Shown here: piece after piece, positions 1-8,540 of the stretch
Layout of the letters: each line of letters opens with the position of its first letter
Numbering within the stretch: position 1 is the stretch's first letter
Made by a program: the position numbers and the translations under genes
Notes under the pieces: generated by a model
What the model was told of the DNA's origin: nothing
The model's database searches: none
What the model saw: the letters and a program-made list of their open reading frames with translations, nothing else
DNA from: Halobacillus litoralis
Lineage (GTDB): Bacteria > Bacillota > Bacilli > Bacillales > Halobacillaceae
Direction: 5' to 3'
Length of the DNA: 64,000 nt
Assembly: GCF_004101865.1 (NCBI RefSeq)
Contig: NZ_CP026118.1
Location: 1,753,001-1,817,000 of the forward strand

Positions 1-2500
1 TACTATCTTTTGTCTCATATTCAAAAATATAATTTATAAGGTAGTCGTATTCTATTTTATTTTTATATTGACCTGTAGGAATGGTTTCATTAGAAAACTG
101 AATATTATTCAATGCATCTTCATAGGATTCAAATAGTTGATACTTAAAAGCGTAGGATAAACCTTTTCTATCTTTAGGCTTACCTTTATACCATTCTTCA
201 GAATACATACTTTTGGCAATTCTTTTCTTTGTTTCGCTTTCAAAATACTTTCCCATTTCAATTAGAATCATTCTTCTAACAGTATTGTCATTGTCTTTTC
301 TCATTAATTGAAGAGCTGCCTCTCCTGTTGTTCCTGACCCTGCAAAATAATCTAATACTACAGAATCATGATTCTTCATTCCAGTTATTTGTAACGTATC
401 CATTACTGCATGAATAGATTTGGGGTAGTTAAATACACTTCTAGGAATAATTTTTTGCAGATGCTTAGTGCCATATTCTACTGCAGAATACTTTGTTTCT
501 TTCCAAAAAGAGGATGGTGAAATACCTTTAGATCTAGGTCTGAATTTATAATACATTTGTAACCCTGACTTTTGTCTTAATACATATATTTCATCTCTAT
601 CTCTATTCACATGTTCCCAAGACCAACGCCAATTTTTTTCTATATTATCATCATTTATTGGCCAAATAACCTGTTCATGAACATTTGGTTGTTCGTGAGT
701 TCTCCACTCTCCTATTTCATCATCCCAGTATAATTTCGGAATGCGCCACTCAAGAGTGTTCTCATCTACAAAGAATGGGTACCATTGTTTAATACCATCT
801 TCTTTATCGGAGTTAGAACCATCTCTTCTTAAATTACGTTGTTCATATGGTCCTTTTTCATCTTTTTTATTATATCTTTTCAACTGCTTTTCATTGCGGT
901 CAAATTCACCTATTTTAGATTCTTCCGAATTTTTATAAGTAAGTAGGTATTCATGAGATTGAGCAATTCCACCTTCTCTAGGTCTACCACTTGGATTACT
1001 TAGTACTGATATAATACCTGCAAAGTTTGGCCTACCAAATTCCATTTCTAATAATGAATATAATTCCTTTAGTTCAAAATCATCAATAGCTGTAGTTTGT
1101 ATCCCACTTCTTTTTAAAAGCTTTCTACCTAAATTAATTCTATCAGCCATTAAGCTCATCCATGAAGAGTGACGATAGTTATTTTTATATAAAATTTGAC
1201 TAGCATCTGTGTTATAAGGTGGATCTATATATATTGTGTCAACCTTGTTCTTATACAATTTTGATAAAAGATTTAAGGCTTGGTAATTATCGCTATTTAT
1301 TAACAGCCCTGGTATTTGTTCTTCAATATTTTCAAAACTTGCTATTAGCTTATCTTTGAATACTTCATCATAAAACTTTGTATCTATTGATAAAGTTCTA
1401 TGATTCTTTAAAAAGTCGACATCTACAGGATTATTATTTAATATCTCATCAATTGCAAAATCTTTTCTCCATTGGTTTATTTGCATTTTATTTTTAATAA
1501 TCTCAGGATAAAAACTATCATCAATTTTATCTAAAGTTATTATATAATCAGTAGATACAACAAATTTTTTCTTTAGCCATAATTTTTTTTGAAACTCTTC
1601 AATCTGACTTAGAAATTCAATCAACTTTTTTGCAACTACAGACATTGCCTTAACCATAGATACAGTTGCAGAAAAACTGTCTTTATCTAAATCATTTAAA
1701 TTAATAATTTCGTTTTTAATGTAATTTTCCAACTCTAATTCAAGAAATCCTTTTAAATTTTTGTGGATAAAGTAATCTTGAGTATTTTTAGTTGTATATG
1801 TAGACAACTCAATTTCTAATCTTGAAAGAGCAGATTTAGTAGGCTTATGAAGTAAATTATGAAACTCAGAAAAATTACTATCATTTATAATAATATCTTC
1901 TAGCTTCATTAATATATCTTTATTAATCTTTTTTTGTTTCGCTTTCTTTACATTCACATATTGAAAATATACAATCAATTTATCATTAATAATAGTTGGG
2001 TTTTCAATTTGGGGGGTTTCAATTAAATGAAACTCTTTGTCTTCCCCTTTATTATTATTTTCTTCTATTTCAACATCAAGTAGTTTAAATAACACTTCTC
2101 CTCTTGGAGTTGAAAATTGATAATCTGAAAAATCTTCACTTGACTTAACATAAAATTGATCATAGTTTGCCCAGTGATATTTAGTTTCTCCACCTTCATA
2201 TGGTATGTAGTATGTACCATCTTTAAACCTTCTTTGAGAAATAAAATCTCCTTCATCGTAATAACGAGAAAAAAACTCTAACAGATGTGAATATATAAAG
2301 CTTTGACGCTCTTCGGATTTATTTATATCTAAACCTACTGCTTCTTCTATTATGTTAAATAAATCATAATGTATAAAATCGTAAATTATTTCTCTTTTTT
2401 TATTTAAAACTCTATATAATCCAAAGTTTAGATTTGACTGATTAAATCTAAACATGTCCTCTAACTTATTGATAAAATCTTGTTTTACCTCCAAATTCAT
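1..2500 (-). CDS. Type III-like site-specific DNA methyltransferase (partial)
   Basis: The frame is open for 833 codons from an ATG at 2500 to the left edge, so the C-terminus is missing. A GAGGAG ribosome-binding site precedes the start. I translated DPPYNTDA (catalytic motif IV, near position 1225) and, further C-terminal, DYFAGSGTT (SAM-binding motif I, near position 325). Motif IV before motif I is the beta-class order used by type III Mod subunits and related adenine/N4-cytosine methylases. The roughly 400-residue N-terminal region is helical and I do not recognise it. A Res helicase-nuclease would be expected to the left but cannot be seen. It could be a type III modification subunit or an orphan methylase. 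It is the last minus-strand gene after the four-gene run at 2830-7299, separated from it by a terminator. Confidence 0.85.
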   Translation of the reverse strand, partial: MNLEVKQDFINKLEDMFRFNQSNLNFGLYRVLNKKREIIYDFIHYDLFNIIEEAVGLDINKSEERQSFIYSHLLEFFSRYYDEGDFISQRRFKDGTYYIPYEGGETKYHWANYDQFYVKSSEDFSDYQFSTPRGEVLFKLLDVEIEENNNKGEDKEFHLIETPQIENPTIINDKLIVYFQYVNVKKAKQKKINKDILMKLEDIIINDSNFSEFHNLLHKPTKSALSRLEIELSTYTTKNTQDYFIHKNLKGFLELELENYIKNEIINLNDLDKDSFSATVSMVKAMSVVAKKLIEFLSQIEEFQKKLWLKKKFVVSTDYIITLDKIDDSFYPEIIKNKMQINQWRKDFAIDEILNNNPVDVDFLKNHRTLSIDTKFYDEVFKDKLIASFENIEEQIPGLLINSDNYQALNLLSKLYKNKVDTIYIDPPYNTDASQILYKNNYRHSSWMSLMADRINLGRKLLKRSGIQTTAIDDFELKELYSLLEMEFGRPNFAGIISVLSNPSGRPREGGIAQSHEYLLTYKNSEESKIGEFDRNEKQLKRYNKKDEKGPYEQRNLRRDGSNSDKEDGIKQWYPFFVDENTLEWRIPKLYWDDEIGEWRTHEQPNVHEQVIWPINDDNIEKNWRWSWEHVNRDRDEIYVLRQKSGLQMYYKFRPRSKGISPSSFWKETKYSAVEYGTKHLQKIIPRSVFNYPKSIHAVMDTLQITGMKNHDSVVLDYFAGSGTTGEAALQLMRKDNDNTVRRMILIEMGKYFESETKKRIAKSMYSEEWYKGKPKDRKGLSYAFKYQLFESYEDALNNIQFSNETIPTGQYKNKIEYDYLINYIFEYETKDS

Positions 2501-2643
2501 CTTAGAACTCCTCTTTTAAAATAAATTTTTGTTTTAAATTTTTAATTTTAGTTTAACATAGAAGTCAACGTTTTAATTTTGTAGAGTAGAGAGTATCAGC
2601 TTGATCTGTTGTAACCGTCAAATAGAAGTAAACAATTTTCCAC

Positions 2644-2682
2644 AAGAAAAGGCAACAGCCTGAGGGTTAGTTGCCTTTTCTT
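2644..2682 (-). terminator. Intrinsic terminator after the DUF4062 gene
   Basis: Perfect 13-bp inverted repeat (2644-2656 with 2670-2682) around a 13-nt loop. On the minus strand the stem ends in a T-rich stretch. It separates the operon at 2830-7299 from the methyltransferase gene. Confidence 0.7.
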
Positions 2683-2829
2683 CTAATGAGTTGCGAGACG
2701 CATTTCACGTGTCCGGTGTGTGGTAAGTAAAAAACTAAACAGGGTTAATATTTCCTTATGTATCCATAGTAGCTTTACGAAAGTTTCTTAAAGGCGATAG
2801 TAAACAAAGAGATTAGAGATCTAGTCCTT
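2683..2829. other. Non-coding spacer with a motif resembling one near 24942
   Basis: No gene is visible. The stretch holds GACGCATTTCACGT near 2696, which matches GATGCGTTTCACGT near 24942 in 12 of 14 bases. Both copies are intergenic and both are followed by GT/AC-rich sequence. I do not know what the motif does. Confidence 0.25.
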
Positions 2830-3843
2830 TTATTTATAAAGAATAATTCTTGAGTTATAAATAAAACTTCTTATTTCCGCTTCAGTTTCTCGAGAAATTT
2901 CAGATAAATTTTTCAAATGTTTATCGTAAAGACTCCTACCTTCCTCATCTACATACTGGTAATCTATGTTCAATTCCGGGTATAGATACTGTCTATTATT
3001 TTTAGGGAAGAAGTGAGTACTTAAATAGCTAGTATACTTATCAAGCTTGTTAATTAACAACTTAAACAACTCATGTAACTCTTCATTAAAAAACCTTTTT
3101 GTAGGCTTTGAATAAGAATAGATGAAATTATAAATATTGTCTGTAGTTTTTAATTCATATGAACAGTAAGTTGCTATGTAATCGATTGTTCCAATAAAAT
3201 CATTTTCTTCAATAGTATTAATGGCTTCATTTAACAAATCTTCATCCATTTTAAATAACTTATTGTTTTGAGAGGTTGTTTCATCTAGATTACCTTGATT
3301 TAATTCAGTACTTCTCACCCATCCTCTGAATTTATACTCTATAGCGTCTTTTCTAACAAAATTCTGTAATGAGTATGATACTTCAGTGGCAATCTCACTT
3401 ATATTCTCAGTATACCTCACTAGGTTAGATAGCACTAATTTTTTAAAGTTTTCATACTTGTCGATATTTGGTTCTTTAACATCACGTTCATATATTTCCA
3501 TTTGTATATCTTTACTTTTTTTGTTAGCTAAGTACTGGTCACTTAATACGATAGCAAATACAGGTATGTCATGTTTAAGAGCGAACTCATATTCTAACTG
3601 AGTATAACTTTTACCTGTGTCGTGATCTATAGAACCGTACTTTCCTCCCAATATTAACATGAGTATATCAGACTCTTTTATCCATTCCTCTATGACTTGC
3701 CATTGACTTTTACTAGCAGCTGTGAATAATTCCATTCCTGCAGGTATATGGCCTGCCCTCAAAATACCTTCAACAGCTTTTTGTCTTTCTTCTTTTAAAT
3801 CCAAAAATGTAGAAGAAACAAACACTTGTAACTTTTTATTCAT
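2830..3843 (-). CDS. DUF4062 domain protein, probable defence component
   Basis: A 337-residue protein. Residues 4-100 match DUF4062: a VFVSSTFLDL strand-helix start, an ILMLILGGKYGS strand, then YTQLEYEFA and a following strand. This fold is related to TIR-like domains and is often fused to STAND NTPases or effectors. The rest (about 150-337) is helical and unassigned, with no transmembrane segment and no NTPase motif. It starts 47 bp downstream of the HEPN gene on the same strand, so it is probably the last gene of that operon, ahead of the terminator at 2644-2682. Effector or sensor roles are both possible. The domain call is good; the function is inference from context. Confidence 0.7.
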   Translation of the reverse strand: MNKKLQVFVSSTFLDLKEERQKAVEGILRAGHIPAGMELFTAASKSQWQVIEEWIKESDILMLILGGKYGSIDHDTGKSYTQLEYEFALKHDIPVFAIVLSDQYLANKKSKDIQMEIYERDVKEPNIDKYENFKKLVLSNLVRYTENISEIATEVSYSLQNFVRKDAIEYKFRGWVRSTELNQGNLDETTSQNNKLFKMDEDLLNEAINTIEENDFIGTIDYIATYCSYELKTTDNIYNFIYSYSKPTKRFFNEELHELFKLLINKLDKYTSYLSTHFFPKNNRQYLYPELNIDYQYVDEEGRSLYDKHLKNLSEISRETEAEIRSFIYNSRIILYK

Positions 3844-3890
3844 TTATATCATCCTCTTTTAGCACTATAGAAACTCCACTACCTTTATAA

Positions 3891-4652
3891 TCAAGTTGTA
3901 AATTCTACACGATTGTAATGAGAGTCAATTATTTTTTTAATTAATTTTTTAGATGTTTGGTCCAACAATGGAACTAACTCAGATATAACATTTATCGCCT
4001 CAATTGTTGGATCTTCTCCCCCATGAACAATTTGATTCCTTTTTTCATACATATCATCTATCCATCTATTTGGTAAATCCCATTCATCCATATCCCCAAA
4101 ATAATCTAAAAAACATTGGTATATTTTGTTTTTAGTTCCATTTGTCCTATCAGTTTCTGTATGAAATTCCTTTCCTAATATCTCTATAACATTCCAAAAA
4201 GCGAGAAATTTATCAAATGTATTTTGAGGCATTTTCCCTTTTGAGTACCAACCTATTGATCTTAATAGTTTTGGTTGTTCAACTTCAAATTCTCTAGCCA
4301 TTTTAAATGCGGTTACAATATCTGATTTGTTTAATAGTCTTCTACTTACAAAATTCCTTTTATTATTAAATGACTCCTCGTGCTTATATAACTGAATAGG
4401 TACCTCATTCTCTAAAGAAAGAACATCCCTCATTCTTCCAAAATAAACATATGCAACAGTTTCGGCTATATTTATGTTATCTGCATACGCAGTTATTGTG
4501 GCTCTAATACCATAAGTACTTTTTTTTAACTTTATGTCACTATAAAACTGGTGTTGATCAAACCCTTTTTCTTGACGAATATTAATTTCATCTTTGATTG
4601 TAATAGGACCAATTACATCAAAGTCAATTTCCCATACTTTGCGATTATCCAT
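3891..4652 (-). CDS. HEPN-domain protein, putative RNase component
   Basis: A 253-residue protein. The C-terminal half is helical and carries R205-N-Q-I-V-H210 followed by GG, the Rx4H signature of HEPN ribonucleases. Many HEPN domains cut RNA as dimers and act as abortive-infection effectors or toxins. The first 100 residues look like a beta-rich domain that I cannot assign. The start lies 2 bp after the stop of the SMC-like ATPase, so translation is probably coupled. In three-component ABC-ATPase defence systems a small partner of this kind is common. Whether it is the effector or a regulator cannot be decided from sequence. Confidence 0.65.
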   Translation of the reverse strand: MDNRKVWEIDFDVIGPITIKDEINIRQEKGFDQHQFYSDIKLKKSTYGIRATITAYADNINIAETVAYVYFGRMRDVLSLENEVPIQLYKHEESFNNKRNFVSRRLLNKSDIVTAFKMAREFEVEQPKLLRSIGWYSKGKMPQNTFDKFLAFWNVIEILGKEFHTETDRTNGTKNKIYQCFLDYFGDMDEWDLPNRWIDDMYEKRNQIVHGGEDPTIEAINVISELVPLLDQTSKKLIKKIIDSHYNRVEFTT

Positions 4653-4654
4653 CC

Positions 4655-6271
4655 TTACTCACCACCTATTCTAACGCCAAAATCTGTAATAATATTATGG
4701 AATCCTGATAAATAATTTGTACTCAACATCTTACTTGGCATATGACTGGAATAATCGATATGATTAATAAAGGATTGGTTTTCATATTTTCCAATTTCTT
4801 CTTTTTTTAGAGTTGTTGTAAATATTATCTGTGTTCCGAGTTCATTAAATAATTTAAGTACTTTATCTTCCTTTTCAGTTGAGAGATCTTCAGCACGAAA
4901 AGAATCTATAACAACAGGAAAGTTAAACTTTAAGACTTTTACTAAAGAATACAACTTAATCAAGTGAAATTCTGTAGCTTCGCTACCAGAAAAGTTTTGA
5001 TTCCTCTTTGTATATAAAGATTCAAACACTAAATTACCTAAAGGATTTATCTTTCTATATGTATCATTCATGCAGTCAATAATTTTCTTCATCAATTGAT
5101 GTTGCTGTTCAACTAACTTTTCAGAATTACTTTTTTTCACTTCAATAGAATCACTTATTTTTTGAATTTCCTCATCTAACTTTTCAATTCGATTTTCAAC
5201 TTCTGATGCATTGTACACATCTTGATTGTATGATATTAAGAGTTCCAATGATATTTCTTCACTCAAAAGCAAGGATTCCATTTCTTCTTGGCTATTATTA
5301 ATATTAATTGTGTAACGATCTATATCTTCTTGAGCAGAAGATATTTTTTCATTTATTGATTCAATAATTTGACGCCTAATCTCTGGTGTTGATACATCAA
5401 ATGTATATGAAGATTTTGTTGAACTACTAAAACCAATATGAGATGATTTACAATCCATACATCGTATTTCGCCACCACTAATTGTCCTATTCAGTGAATT
5501 AAGCTCTTTAAGTGTAATTTCATATTTACTCTTTCTTGATAAAGCAGCATTTCGAGACTTCCTTAAATCAGCAATTTGATTTTTCTTTCTCTCGACTAGT
5601 TTAATTTTTCTTTTAAAAGAAATTTTATCATTAACACTACTTAAATAACTTGGAGCTTTTTTGTTGGATTTTAGGATTTTATGTTGTTTAAGTAATGCGG
5701 TTCTCTCATCTCTTAAATCATGAATTTTCGCTTTAGCTAAATCAATATTTTCGATTGGCATGCTTGCTGAGCCTAGATTTGCAAATGAATAAAGCATATT
5801 GTAAAAATCATCTTTTTTATAATATCCTCGATTAGAAATATTGTCAGTTTCCTTTTTGTCTTGTCCTACAAAGAATAATTGAAGAAATAGTTCTGGATCT
5901 ACAATTTTCTGCTGTCCATCTTTCAAGATGATTGGTAATTTAAAAATATTCTTTGTCCAATATCTTTTTAGTTCAGAGACACTATCAAATACCATTAGAG
6001 AAGTATTATCTTTTAAAATGAATGAATTTTTTTTTCGACAAAGAGAATACGACTTATTACCAACAGAAAATCCAACTATATGATAATAGTCTTGATAGTT
6101 AAAAGTCGATGGGAATGTAGGAACATTTCCAAAACAATACATCATGCTTTGAACCAATATAGTCTTTCCTCTATTGTTATCATCACTTGAAATAATATTA
6201 AGCGTATCAGAGAAAGAAGATTCAATAAAAGCCTCTGTAGAATTTCCTATAGCCACTTTATGTATTTTCAT
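4655..6271 (-). CDS. SMC/ABC-type ATPase with CxxC hook (ABC-3C/Lamassu-like)
   Basis: A 538-residue protein. The P-loop is near residues 28-37 in an unusual form (SSDDNNRGKT). Coiled coil flanks a C271-M-D-C274 pair at the apex, resembling the Rad50 zinc hook. The ABC signature region is FSGSEATEFHL (427-437), followed by a Walker B-like VVIDSF (453-458). This layout fits the compact SMC-like ATPases (DUF2326-type) of ABC three-component and Lamassu-type defence systems, which sense foreign DNA and release an effector. Its ATG overlaps the stop of the upstream gene (ATGA), and the HEPN gene follows 2 bp downstream. The Walker B lacks the usual DE pair, with E461 nearby, so catalysis is uncertain. 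Confidence 0.75.
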   Translation of the reverse strand: MKIHKVAIGNSTEAFIESSFSDTLNIISSDDNNRGKTILVQSMMYCFGNVPTFPSTFNYQDYYHIVGFSVGNKSYSLCRKKNSFILKDNTSLMVFDSVSELKRYWTKNIFKLPIILKDGQQKIVDPELFLQLFFVGQDKKETDNISNRGYYKKDDFYNMLYSFANLGSASMPIENIDLAKAKIHDLRDERTALLKQHKILKSNKKAPSYLSSVNDKISFKRKIKLVERKKNQIADLRKSRNAALSRKSKYEITLKELNSLNRTISGGEIRCMDCKSSHIGFSSSTKSSYTFDVSTPEIRRQIIESINEKISSAQEDIDRYTININNSQEEMESLLLSEEISLELLISYNQDVYNASEVENRIEKLDEEIQKISDSIEVKKSNSEKLVEQQHQLMKKIIDCMNDTYRKINPLGNLVFESLYTKRNQNFSGSEATEFHLIKLYSLVKVLKFNFPVVIDSFRAEDLSTEKEDKVLKLFNELGTQIIFTTTLKKEEIGKYENQSFINHIDYSSHMPSKMLSTNYLSGFHNIITDFGVRIGGE

Positions 6272-7299
6272 AGATCAATTCCATCCTTCACAATTGAAAT
6301 AAAATACTTTAAAGAAATAACATCAAAATCTGGACAATCATCAATAGCTCTTTGGTTTAATTTTCTATAAATTTTATTCACATCAATCGTTGGGTTAGAA
6401 ACGATTGTTAAATATACATTCTCAAAAAGTTCCCAAAAACTATCAGCGCAATTCTTATTAAACAAAACCCTTGTTAAAGCGATTTGACAATCATCTAAAG
6501 CATTCTTCCTTTTTTCTTCTGGGAAATGGTTAAAAATCGGAATGAATGATGGTGGAATTCCTTTATCAAAGGGGTTACGATTTAATATCCGGCTCAATAC
6601 TAATAGTTTTATTTCCCCACTAGTAAGATGGTGATAGTAGTCAAGAGCTTCGTCACATCCTTCTATAGTTATATCTTCAAGAGGTCTAATATTCTTTTTA
6701 CCAGCCTGTTCATTTCTTATCTCATTAAATATAGCAGTCAAAGTTTCTTCGTTTGGGATTATACTACGGTTAATTTTAACTATCGATCTCACATAATCGC
6801 TTGGCTTCTTATCATCTATCACGAACTGAACTTTATTTAAGAAGGAATCAATTACCTGTTTTGTAATAGAAGCTGAATCGATATAAGTTTTCTCTTGACA
6901 CTCTTCTATTAGACCTTCCTTTAGCTTTATTAAAGAAGCTGGTTTTATATTACTAATATCAAATATATTAGTTGAATTATCGATTCGCACCGTATTTGAA
7001 ACCCCACCAAGAAAAAGCACATAAAAACCAAAATCTAAATCACTTCGGTAGTTTTTAAATAGTGTGACTAGTTCTTTTCCAATTGCTTTTGGTGAAGAGT
7101 TTTTTGCCCCTTTAGACTGTAAATCCCAAAGCCGCCTTGCTTGATTATCCATACCTGTCAAATCATTAAAAAAATCCACAACAAAATAATAAATCTCATG
7201 ACTGTCACTCCTAAAATTCATAAGATGTAACAATGCCTTAGTTTCCATTTCAGCAGCAGGATGTCTCAATCTTTCTGAAGATTTAACTGTATAAGTCAT
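6268..7299 (-). CDS. PD-(D/E)XK-like protein, first gene of the ABC-ATPase operon
   Basis: A 343-residue protein. The N-terminal 75 residues show a helix with E17, a strand ending in D46, and D59-L-Q-S-K63. The last fits the QxK variant of the PD-(D/E)XK nuclease core found in DUF4297/Cap4-like effectors. Residues 100-343 are helical and unassigned. A good Shine-Dalgarno (AAAGGGG) precedes the ATG, and the stop overlaps the ATPase start by 4 bp. The likely role is a DNA-cutting effector controlled by the ATPase, by analogy with Lamassu LmuA. The nuclease call rests on a short motif and could be wrong. Confidence 0.5.
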   Translation of the reverse strand: MTYTVKSSERLRHPAAEMETKALLHLMNFRSDSHEIYYFVVDFFNDLTGMDNQARRLWDLQSKGAKNSSPKAIGKELVTLFKNYRSDLDFGFYVLFLGGVSNTVRIDNSTNIFDISNIKPASLIKLKEGLIEECQEKTYIDSASITKQVIDSFLNKVQFVIDDKKPSDYVRSIVKINRSIIPNEETLTAIFNEIRNEQAGKKNIRPLEDITIEGCDEALDYYHHLTSGEIKLLVLSRILNRNPFDKGIPPSFIPIFNHFPEEKRKNALDDCQIALTRVLFNKNCADSFWELFENVYLTIVSNPTIDVNKIYRKLNQRAIDDCPDFDVISLKYFISIVKDGIDL

Positions 7300-7550
7300 G
7301 CCGATACCCCTTTACAATTTGCTACTAAAGCATTTATTTTTTCATTTGAAACATTTAAAAAGGTTTAATAGTATCCACCTAACCCGAACAATATATAGGT
7401 TTAAATTACCACATTTTTCATATTTTTTCATTAATTATTCGTTAAGTAGTTAAAATACCTCCAAGATATTTATATGAAAAGTAGCTAATTTTCGTTTTTG
7501 ACAGGTCGAATTCCTTACTGAAACACCCCACCTTAGACCCGTTTTACATA

Positions 7551-8480
7551 TCATTTTGCATTTAGTTGGGCACTCAAAGTTTCACTTAATAGCTTCTGAT
7601 TCTTCAGAAGCTCCAAATTCCAATCTTTTTTAGTAGGCAAATCAATTTTAGATACTCCTTTACTCATTAGCTGGACATACTTCTCAGCAAACCCCCGTCC
7701 AGCCCTATCATTATCCGTGCAAAATGTTATGTGGTTCACCTTATGGCCTTCCTGCCCCATCCGCTTGATTTCATCAATCATTGTCTGCCGCTTAAGCCCA
7801 GACATGGAAACTAAGCGAGTATCTTGTAACTTCCCTTTCTTAATACTCCAGTAAGATAAAGCATCAATTGGGCTCTCAAAAAGATAAATAGAATTAGGCT
7901 TACCAATATCTAAAGAAAAACCAGCCGATCCATGACTGTTCCTATCAATCCCTTTAAACATTCGTCCATCTTTCATTGAAGACGTTCCTTGGCGGTCTGC
8001 TCCAACGATCTCTCCCTGCTGCTTCCACTTAAACACCACATTCCCGCGCTTGTCCTGGGCAATTAAATCTTTATTATCGAGCCAATTGACAATCTTAGGA
8101 TGAATTTTCCGTTCATTCGTAAGATAGTCCTTAGCTTTTGTCCTATCGTTCACTTCATAATGAGATGGATATTGATAAGGCTCCTTAGGCTTTTGCTCAT
8201 GAACAGTGTCTTTTACTTTATAACCTTGCGCGTTCAGATCCAGAACAGCTTCCGGGAAGCTCATCCCATAAAACACCTTTGCAAAGTTTATGACTCCAGC
8301 TCCTTTTTCATCTCTAGAGTTCCAGGCATACATTTGGTCTTTAATCACTAGGCTGTCATGCACTTGATGTCGGTAATATCTTCCTTCTCTTTTCAATGGC
8401 TCCCCTTTACGCTCAAGATAGTCTATGAGATCCACATTCCGAGCAACCTCCACTTGGTCCGCGCTTACATGTTTGGCCAT
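7551..8480 (-). CDS. DUF3991/Toprim primase-like protein of the conjugative element
   Basis: A 309-residue protein. The N-terminal 100 residues fit the DUF3991 zinc-ribbon/primase-like module. The Toprim core follows, with the catalytic glutamate in FESPIDAL and the metal-binding TDNDRAG. Such proteins are encoded beside relaxases on Gram-positive conjugative elements and may prime complementary-strand synthesis in the recipient. The ATG has AAAGGAGGAAG upstream. A strong terminator at 8512-8540 lies between this gene and the transfer operon, so its expression may be reduced or separately driven. It is the last transfer-module gene; defence cargo begins about 250 bp further left. Confidence 0.8.
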   Translation of the reverse strand: MAKHVSADQVEVARNVDLIDYLERKGEPLKREGRYYRHQVHDSLVIKDQMYAWNSRDEKGAGVINFAKVFYGMSFPEAVLDLNAQGYKVKDTVHEQKPKEPYQYPSHYEVNDRTKAKDYLTNERKIHPKIVNWLDNKDLIAQDKRGNVVFKWKQQGEIVGADRQGTSSMKDGRMFKGIDRNSHGSAGFSLDIGKPNSIYLFESPIDALSYWSIKKGKLQDTRLVSMSGLKRQTMIDEIKRMGQEGHKVNHITFCTDNDRAGRGFAEKYVQLMSKGVSKIDLPTKKDWNLELLKNQKLLSETLSAQLNAK

Positions 8481-8511
8481 GCAGCACTTCCTCCTTTCTA
8501 AAATTAGATAT

Positions 8512-8540
8512 AAAAAAAGCCAGGGAGAAAACTCCCTGGC
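8512..8540 (-). terminator. Strong intrinsic terminator after ardC-like gene
   Basis: A 9-bp perfect GC-rich stem (8519-8527 with 8532-8540), a 4-nt loop and seven Ts on the minus strand. The stem overlaps the stop codon of the ArdC-like gene. Confidence 0.85.

Noticed and set aside
741..938. Plus-strand frame of 65 codons
   Set aside because: It lies opposite the methyltransferase gene, has no ribosome-binding site and is not protein-like.
2065..2256. Minus-strand 63-codon frame
   Set aside because: It is an out-of-frame shadow within the methyltransferase gene, which is open through this stretch.
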